DNA of 64,000 bases from Shewanella seohaensis (GTDB lineage Bacteria; Pseudomonadota; Gammaproteobacteria; Enterobacterales; Shewanellaceae), in assembly GCF_025449215.1 (NCBI RefSeq), contig NZ_CP104900.1, forward strand, positions 2,108,001 through 2,172,000, given 5' to 3'. Numbering within the stretch: the first letter of the stretch is position 1; every line of letters begins with the position of its first letter. The notes below the pieces were generated by a model. It was not told where the DNA came from. It was given only the letters and a program-made list of their open reading frames with translations, and did not search any database. Position numbers and translations under genes: made by a program. This document shows, in pieces, positions 57,854-64,000 of this stretch.

Positions 57854-59511
57854 ATGGGTAAGTGGGTAAAATCAGGCTCGCCATGGATTTGGATGACAGG
57901 TGGCGCGGTGAGCATCAGTTTGATTGCAGTATTAGGCCTGTTACTGCTCATTGCATGGCGCGGATTAAGCTACTTTTGGCCTGCAACGATTTATCAATGG
58001 GAACTCGAAGATAACACAGGTACGCGTTCAACCTTAATCGGTGAGATTTACGATAGGGAAGAAGTGCCGACCGAACGTTTAACCGCCGCGGGCCATGTGT
58101 TTAAACAGCCACCCGGTGAGTTTGTGACGCGTTACTTAGTGAAAACCGGTAACCGTGAGTTTGTGGGCTTAGATTTCCGCTGGATTTTAGCAACAGACAT
58201 TATCAGCCGTAGCGAGCCTGCCGATGTGGCCATGCTCGAGCGTGCTAAAAACGGTAACTTTTATGGCTACCCTGTGGCCGTGATTGAAAACGGTAAACGC
58301 TTAGAGCTGAAAAACGATGCGCTTGAATCCTCTTTAATGGAGCATATCGACCGTGCCGTTGCTTTGTCTGACAAAGCGTTATCACTGCAAAAACAAGATA
58401 TTGGTACGATTAACTACAAGATCGAAAAACTGCGTTTAAAAGAGCGCCGTTACGAGTTAGATGGTGAGTTGACCGATAGTCGTAAGCAGGAGTTAGCTGC
58501 GGCGAAACTCGCGCTCGAGCAAGACTATAAAGTACTTGAAAAAGAGCTGTTTGCCCTGCGTGATGAAGCCGCTCGCGACTCTGTTATCGTGCGCGACATG
58601 CGTGGTGTTGAGGTTGAACTTAAGCTGGATTCGGTTCTCGATGTCACCTACGTCAACCACTTAGGCTTGATGGGTAAAATCGGTCATTGGTTTACTGGGC
58701 TTGGCCGTTTCCTTATGGATGACCCACGCGAAGCCAACACCGAGGGCGGCGTGTTCCCTGCGATTTTCGGTACCGTGTTTATGGTGCTGTTGATGGCGAT
58801 TATCGTGACGCCATTTGGGGTGATTGCCGCGATTTACCTGCACGAATATGCCAAAAAGGCCCAATCACTAAGATGATCCGTATTGCGGTAATCAACTTAG
58901 CGGGTGTGCCATCGATTGTGTACGGGGTGTTTGGTTTAGGGTTCTTCGTCTACATGATGGGTGGCTCGATTGACCAACTGTTTTACGCCGAAGCCTTACC
59001 GTCACCGACCTTTGGTTCACCAGGGGTGATTTGGTCGGCGCTGACATTAGCGATTCTGACCCTGCCAGTGGTGATTGTATCGACCGAAGAAGGCTTAAGC
59101 CGTATTCCTAGCGCGGTGCGTCAAGGCAGTTTGGCACTGGGCGCGACTAAGGCCGAAACCCTGTGGCGGATTGTGATCCCGATGGCAAGCCCTGCGATCA
59201 TGACGGGTCTGATTTTAGCCGTGGCCCGCGCTGCGGGTGAGGTGGCACCGTTAATGCTGGTGGGTGTAGTGAAATTAGCACCGACATTGCCACTGGACTT
59301 AAACTTCCCGTTCGTGCATTTAGAACGTAAATTCATGCACTTAGGGTTCCATATTTATGATGTGGGCTTCCAGAGTCCTAACGTTGAAGCGGCACGTCCT
59401 CTGGTATACGCCACCTCCTTCTTGCTGGTAACAGTGATTGTGGCACTGAACTTAACCGCGATTAGTGTGCGTAACCACTTACGTGAAAAATATCGTTCGC
59501 TTGAGCATTAA
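57854..59511 (+). CDS. pstA: Phosphate ABC transporter permease PstA, large form, frameshifted
   Basis: About 552 residues when repaired, against 296 in E. coli. After the first helix it has an added domain of about 250 residues with a coiled-coil (residues 170-250, rich in Lys, Glu, Leu). The core follows with FPAIFGTVFMVLLMAIIV, the EAA loop RQGSLALGATKAETLWRIV and ARAAGEVAPLMLVG. The frame breaks at the GG 58858-58859; a third G gives HEYAKKGPITKMIRIAV. As read, it would be split into two ORFs that overlap by four bases. Confidence 0.9.
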
Positions 59512-59544
59512 TCAGCGATTATCCTGAAAGTATTAGGACTGAAT

Positions 59545-60362
59545 ATGATTTCTATAGATTCGACAGCCATGAAAACCAACAACTTTGACTTAGCAAACTT
59601 GAGCCAGAACGATACCGCACTGGAGATCCGCAACTTAGACCTGCGCTATGGCGACAAGCAAGCGCTGTTTAATGTGTCGATGAAGATCCCGAAGAAGCAA
59701 GTTACGGCGTTTATCGGCCCCAGCGGTTGTGGTAAATCCACCTTATTGCGCTGCATTAACCGCATGAACGATCTGGTCGACAACTGCCATATCGACGGCG
59801 AGATTTTGCTGCACGGTCAAAATATTTATGACAAAAAAATCGACGTTGCCGCCCTGCGCCGCAACGTAGGTATGGTGTTCCAGCGCCCTAACCCATTCCC
59901 TAAGTCGATTTACGAAAACGTGGTTTATGGTCTGCGTCTGCAGGGCATTAACAACCGCCGTGAACTCGACGAAGCGGCCGAGCGTTCGCTACGCGGCGCG
60001 GCGATTTGGGATGAAGTGAAAGACCGTCTGCACGATAACGCCTTTGGCTTATCCGGTGGTCAGCAGCAACGTCTGGTGATTGCCCGTGCGATTGCCATCG
60101 AGCCCGAAGTATTACTGCTCGACGAACCGACTTCGGCCCTCGACCCGATTTCAACCTTAACCATCGAAGAGCTGATCACTGAGCTTAAGACTAAGTACAC
60201 AGTGGTTATCGTTACCCACAACATGCAACAGGCGGCGCGGGTGTCGGATCAAACGGCCTTTATGTATATGGGCGAATTGGTGGAATACGCCGATACCAAC
60301 ACCATTTTCACCACACCGAAAAACGTAAGACCGAAGATTATATTACCGGCCGTTACGGTTAA
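59545..60362 (+). CDS. pstB: Phosphate ABC transporter ATPase PstB, 3' frameshift
   Basis: The ATPase of phosphate uptake. Walker A is GPSGCGKST (around residue 55), the signature LSGGQQQRL, Walker [14 protein letters not shown] and switch His in [13 protein letters not shown]. The family ends [14 protein letters not shown], which appears if the A-run 60319-60323 gains one A, making the stop codon 60360-60362 and a product of 272 residues. As read, the frame runs on to 60405 with an atypical tail. Confidence 0.92.
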
Positions 60363-60489
60363 TCACCTTGCCTTTGGCAGTGGTGATGTGAGTGATAAGC
60401 GATAAACGAAATAAGCCACCGCCTAGAACAGAGTTAAACATTGCAAACTCCATCTAGGCGTTGATACAGTTGAGCAAAAGGTTGGCCAA

Positions 60490-61200
60490 ATGGAAAATAT
60501 GAATTTAAACAAACATATCTCTGGGCAATTTAACGCCGAGTTAGATGATATCCGTAACCGTGTACTCGCCATGGGTGGCTTGGTTGAGCGTCAGTTAGAG
60601 CAAGCCATCGACGCCTTAAGCACCTTAGATGCCGAATTAGCGCAAAAGGTGATCACCGGCGATCACAAAGTGAATGGCATGGAAGTCTCGATTGACGAAG
60701 AATGCACTCGCATTATCGCTAAACGCCAACCAGCGGCGAGCGACTTACGTCTGATCATCGCGATTTCAAAATCGATTGCCGATCTTGAGCGTATCGGTGA
60801 TGCCTGCGTGCGTATTGCCAAGGCCGCATTAGATAAGCGTTTGAATAATCAGCAACCGTTATTAGTCAGCATTGAAAATATGGGCCGCCATGCGATTCGT
60901 ATGCTGCACGCAACGCTCGATGCCTTAGCCCGTATGGATGCCGATTCGGCGCTGGAACTTCACAAAGAAGATGCCAAGCTCGACCGTGAATACGAAGGCA
61001 TTATCCGTCAATTAATGACCTACATGATGGAAGACCCACGCTCAATCCCCGATGTATTAGACGTACTCTGGGCCGCTCGTGCGGTTGAGCGTGTCGGCGA
61101 CCGTTGTAAAAATATCTGCGAATACATTATTTACTATGTGAAAGGTAAAGACGTTCGCCATACTTCCTACGAAGATATGGAAAAGGATTTAAAGGACTAA
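60490..61200 (+). CDS. phoU: Phosphate signalling protein PhoU
   Basis: The 236-residue all-helical regulator couples Pst activity to the PhoR/PhoB sensor and keeps the Pho regulon off when phosphate is ample. Two PhoU repeats are seen with metal-binding helix motifs: [20 protein letters not shown] (around residue 95-115) and [20 protein letters not shown] (around 195-215). It follows pstB in the standard order. Confidence 0.95.
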   Translation: MENMNLNKHISGQFNAELDDIRNRVLAMGGLVERQLEQAIDALSTLDAELAQKVITGDHKVNGMEVSIDEECTRIIAKRQPAASDLRLIIAISKSIADLERIGDACVRIAKAALDKRLNNQQPLLVSIENMGRHAIRMLHATLDALARMDADSALELHKEDAKLDREYEGIIRQLMTYMMEDPRSIPDVLDVLWAARAVERVGDRCKNICEYIIYYVKGKDVRHTSYEDMEKDLKD

Positions 61201-61228
61201 ACGCCTTTTATCACACGGCTTTATCCGC

Positions 61229-61258
61229 AAACGCTCTGCCTAACCGCAGAGCGTTTTT
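61229..61258 (+). terminator. Terminator of the pst-phoU operon
   Basis: AAACGCTCTGC and GCAGAGCGTTT pair over six bases and are followed by TTGTTTTG. The rest of the gap 61201-61517 shows no feature. Confidence 0.88.
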
Positions 61259-61517
61259 GTTTTGTGTTTCTTTAGGGGATAAAGTGAACTGTAAGTCAGA
61301 CAAGAAGTTTGGTTTACGCCTCTGACCTATAAGAAGGGTTACCAATTAGCAAGTTTATCTTTTTGCATAAATCGTTGTTTGAAATTTGTTATTTACAATA
61401 AATAACCCTTTGTTTAATCTGACACTCGCTATAGGTTAATCTCGGCGTTAACCGACACTCGAGAGTAGAAACAGCGCAATGGAATGGGCGCGTATCGGCG
61501 ATTACAGGGATAAGTAG

Positions 61518-62600
61518 ATGAGCCAATTGTTGTATTCTTTAAAGCAGGGATTCGAAGCCCTGAAAAGTATTCGCAACCATATAGTGGAAGCGAATTTACC
61601 CGCAGATTTCCCTCGACCCGAATTACCGCCGATATCAGAAGAGGCGAAAGCGGCACTGTTGCAACTACTCGAGCCGCTAGAAGCTTATCGAATTGAAAAA
61701 CTTGAAACGAAACTTTCTCGGAAGAAATGGGCCAAGCGGTTAGGCTGGCTCCTGTGCTTACCTGCGCTGGTTGTTGATTTGATGTCGTTAGCCTCAAATA
61801 GTGACCCAAGCATTCTGAGCTTGATTGTTCTCGCAGGCATCTTGATGTGGGTTCAGTTGCCTGAAATACAATTTAAGCGCCATTATAAGAATAAAATTTT
61901 ACCTGTTTTACTCGATAAATTAGGGGATTACCAATATAGCCCCGATTCCTGTGTCAATCTGGATGCCGTGGCTGATTTTGAACTCATGCCCAGTTTTAGC
62001 AAGAAAGAAGCTGAAGACCATATTCGCGGCAAGGTAGAAGATGTTAGCTTCGAGTTTTGCGAGTTAACCTTAAAATCCCGTGGAGGCAAGTCGGATAAAA
62101 TTCAATTTAAGGGTGGGGTGGTGATTATCACTATGCCCTTTCATTTTGAATCTCACACCATTGTTAGCCAAGACTATGGTTCCCTGGGGAATGCCATTTC
62201 AGGCATCAAGCAACCCAGAGTTAAACTAGAAAGTGTCACCTTTGAGGCCATGTTTGAAGTGTATTCACACGATCAACATTATGCGCGATATTTATTGTCA
62301 CCCGCAGTGATGGAACGATTGGTTGAGTTGGAGCAGTTATTCCGGAAAACTGCACGAGGTTCAGGGATAAGCATCGAGTTTAAAAACAATACAGTGCTTA
62401 TTATGGCGAGCTATTTTGGTAATTTATTTGATAATGTGGACATCAACTTGCCCACACATGATATGTCAAAGATCCCATTATTACAGCAGGAGCTGGTCCT
62501 TATCACTAGCATTATCAAGCAGCTAAAACTGGATTATCTCGCGGCACAAAATGTGGCAGCACAAAAAATGCATGCGAGGATGGAGACATTAGCGAGTTAA
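61518..62600 (+). CDS. DUF3137-like membrane protein
   Basis: A 360-residue protein with an N-terminal soluble helical part, two membrane helices at about residues 74-113 (LGWLLCLPALVVDLMSLA, ILSLIVLAGILMWVQL), and a large cytoplasmic domain. FEVYSHDQHYARYLLSPAVMERL matches the DUF3137 pattern of a Tyr-Ser-Asp/Ala-Arg-Tyr-Leu-Leu motif. Function unknown. It is followed by an IS5-family insertion only 51 bases after its stop codon. Confidence 0.72.
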   Translation: MSQLLYSLKQGFEALKSIRNHIVEANLPADFPRPELPPISEEAKAALLQLLEPLEAYRIEKLETKLSRKKWAKRLGWLLCLPALVVDLMSLASNSDPSILSLIVLAGILMWVQLPEIQFKRHYKNKILPVLLDKLGDYQYSPDSCVNLDAVADFELMPSFSKKEAEDHIRGKVEDVSFEFCELTLKSRGGKSDKIQFKGGVVIITMPFHFESHTIVSQDYGSLGNAISGIKQPRVKLESVTFEAMFEVYSHDQHYARYLLSPAVMERLVELEQLFRKTARGSGISIEFKNNTVLIMASYFGNLFDNVDINLPTHDMSKIPLLQQELVLITSIIKQLKLDYLAAQNVAAQKMHARMETLAS

Positions 62601-62651
62601 CGATAATAGTGTGCTGAGCGGTTATCTATTCGCATAGTTTTATACAGAGGA

Positions 62652-63711
62652 GGCTTTGTTTCCTAAATCGATTCAGCGAATAAAGCCCCTCATAATCGTT
62701 TAAAAATCAAGCTATATAGTGGGTTTCAGGCATACCTAGCCCAGTGAGTTTGTTCAAAGCCCTAATTATCGCGTAAGTTTCTCCCACCTGAGCGTTATAA
62801 TTCCGCATGCTCAACGTGCCTCCTAGCAGTTGTTTTATCCTGTACATTGCGGTTTCTGAGATTGAGCGGCGATGATAACCATACCGTTTTTTCCACTGCT
62901 TATTTGAACCATAAAGCTGTTGCCAACTGACCGCTAAGTTACGCGGATGTCCCTGTTCCCAGAGTGCGGCTCTTTCCCTCGGTGGAATGAGCACTAAAGC
63001 GCGTTTTCTACGAACCGCATCGTGACAAGCTTTCGTGTCGTAAGCACCATCACCCGAGATATTACGGATTTTTCGATGGGTTTGCTTAAGTAAATTGGGC
63101 ATCACTTCAGCGTCTGTTACACCTGATAAACTGAGTTCTGCGGCAATAATTTCATGGCTATGTGTATCGACGGCAATATGTAGTTTACGCAACACACGGC
63201 GCTTACCATCTGTACCATGTTTCTTCACTTTCCACTCGCCTTCGCCATAAACCTTCAGGCCTGTCGAGTCGATAGCCAAGTGCTCAATGGTGCCACGAGT
63301 CTTGGTTTTAAAAGCAATCTTGACGGTTTTCGCTCGTTTGCTGATGCAAGTGTAATGTGGGTACGAAAGCGGAATATCAGCCAGTTTAAACACTGAGTTG
63401 ATAAAACCTTGTAACGCTCGTAGCGGCATAGAGAAAACACGTTTAACCATCAGCGCGGTGGTAATGGCTAAGTCGCTAAATACGTGTGGGCGACCTTTCC
63501 GTGGTTGCTCGACCTTGGCTTCCCACTGGGCGATAGCATCCTCGTCAATCCAGAAGGTAAGCGAGCCACGATTGATTAAGGCTTGATTGTATTGCTTCCA
63601 GTTGGTTGTTTTATAGCAAGGTTTTGGCACGGGTGATGAGTGAATTGATGGGCAATGCCGATCAGATCAACGTCTACTGTTTTAGTTCAACTGATTTAGG
63701 AAACAAAGCCA
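62652..63711. mobile_element. IS5-family insertion sequence
   Basis: A 1060-base element with perfect 18-bp terminal inverted repeats GGCTTTGTTTCCTAAATC at 62652-62669 and, inverted, at 63694-63711. It contains one transposase gene on the minus strand. No target duplication is apparent: the flanks read GAGGA and ATAGC. Confidence 0.92.
62707..63630 (-). CDS. IS5-family DDE transposase
   Basis: The 307-residue enzyme has the IS5 pattern: KPCYKTTNWKQYNQALINRG at the N-terminus (DUF4372-like part), the first catalytic Asp in HLAIDSTGLKVYGEG, the second in NISGDGAYDTKACHD and the C-terminal Glu in YHRRSISETAMYRIKQLLGG. It is full length and undamaged, so the element may be active. Confidence 0.94.
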   Translation of the reverse strand: MPKPCYKTTNWKQYNQALINRGSLTFWIDEDAIAQWEAKVEQPRKGRPHVFSDLAITTALMVKRVFSMPLRALQGFINSVFKLADIPLSYPHYTCISKRAKTVKIAFKTKTRGTIEHLAIDSTGLKVYGEGEWKVKKHGTDGKRRVLRKLHIAVDTHSHEIIAAELSLSGVTDAEVMPNLLKQTHRKIRNISGDGAYDTKACHDAVRRKRALVLIPPRERAALWEQGHPRNLAVSWQQLYGSNKQWKKRYGYHRRSISETAMYRIKQLLGGTLSMRNYNAQVGETYAIIRALNKLTGLGMPETHYIA

Positions 63712-63843
63712 TAGCGGTATACAAACTTTCTTGTTTAATGCTTAAGCAATATACAGTCGGAGATTATTTACCGCGTCGTTAAATTTTGGGGTCTACTTTT
63801 TCGCCTATAATTTTTAACCTAATTTTACCTCGTTTTTAAGTTA

Positions 63844-64000
63844 TCAATCTTGAATAGTGAGCGGAATTATATTGAGCTTTTTCGTCTCCATATCAATAAA
63901 CGCAATCGCTAGCGAAATAGTGTTATCTTTTACGTGTCTTTCAATTTTATCTGCGATGGCTAATTGCGTACCAGATAAACGCAGTGAGTAGATGACCATA
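63844..64000 (-). CDS. C-terminal end of an unrecognised protein (partial)
   Basis: A reading frame open to the right edge; the last 51 codons read toward a stop at 63844-63846 and include VIYSLRLSGTQLAIADKIER. It ends with IIPLTIQD. It is acidic/basic mixed with no membrane segment. Family is not recognised. The gap 63712-63843 has only AT-rich sequence. Confidence 0.5.
   Translation of the reverse strand, partial: MVIYSLRLSGTQLAIADKIERHVKDNTISLAIAFIDMETKKLNIIPLTIQD

Noticed and set aside
57854..59511. PstA as two separate genes (four-base overlap at 58873)
   Set aside because: The second part lacks the first helix and the conserved sequence KKGPITKMIRIAV spans the junction when one G is restored.
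2940..60323. Programmed ribosomal frameshifting at A/T runs
   Set aside because: The affected sites vary in base and run length (down to two bases), lack downstream pseudoknot signals that I can see, and always need the same single-base correction.

Overview
The window is chromosomal DNA of a gammaproteobacterium, almost certainly Shewanella from the S. oneidensis MR-1 neighbourhood. The gene order tyrR / fumarylacetoacetate hydrolase / maiA / ompW / metA / valine-isoleucine catabolism operon / copper ATPase / pstCAB-phoU is, from memory, that of the SO_1669 to SO_1726 interval. A RAYT transposase with REP repeats and an IS5-type element at the right edge also fit the genus. No rRNA, tRNA, CRISPR array or prophage was seen.

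Layout. 1-5.7 kb: end of tyrR, tyrosine catabolism genes, a nucleotidyltransferase, the outer-membrane protein OmpW behind a perfect FNR-type site, an SDR and a lipoprotein. 5.75-6.7 kb: metA. 7.1-15.0 kb: a seven-gene operon for branched-chain amino acid / acyl-CoA breakdown (thiolase, mmsA, acyl-CoA dehydrogenase, two crotonases, mmsB, SDR) preceded by a TTTACG-N4-CGTAAA palindrome. 15.2-22.8 kb: an S9 peptidase lipoprotein, the cueR/copA copper pair with a palindromic MITE-like element between the CueR promoter and copA, and the ABC-F protein YbiT. 22.9-28.4 kb: lipocalin, DMT exporter, a LamG + FAD-oxidase fusion and a PAS-GGDEF protein, all on the minus strand. 28.6-30.4 kb: RAYT transposase, a truncated second copy and four REP-type repeats. 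30.4-36.6 kb: a DP-EP-like protein with a large winged-helix / STAND NTPase / TM / TPR protein, then a lipase with a DUF4785-like lipoprotein. 37-45.8 kb: a TetR-controlled MFP/ABC-2 exporter, an acetyl-CoA hydrolase/transferase, SseB-like protein and a secreted subtilase. 46-55 kb: a small patch of immunity-protein-like genes and assorted conserved proteins. 55-61 kb: gcvR and the phosphate operon pstC-pstA-pstB-phoU with a Pho box. 61.5-64 kb: a DUF3137-like protein, an IS5-family insertion and a partial gene.

A dominant property of this sequence is that 13 otherwise ordinary genes are broken by frameshifts. Sixteen of the seventeen breaks can be repaired by restoring one base to a short homopolymer (runs of 2-6 as read). 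The RAYT fragment carries the longer run at two of these sites and acts as an internal control. I read these mainly as consensus errors (systematic homopolymer under-calling) and annotate such genes at full length, naming each break. Few claims about gene loss in this window are safe until reads are checked.

The most interesting biological candidates are the membrane-anchored winged-helix/STAND/TPR regulator with its DP-EP partner, the copA leader occupied by a MITE-like element, the RAYT/REP cluster, the LamG-FAD oxidase fusion, the toxin-less immunity gene patch, and the Pst permeases carrying very large extra domains.
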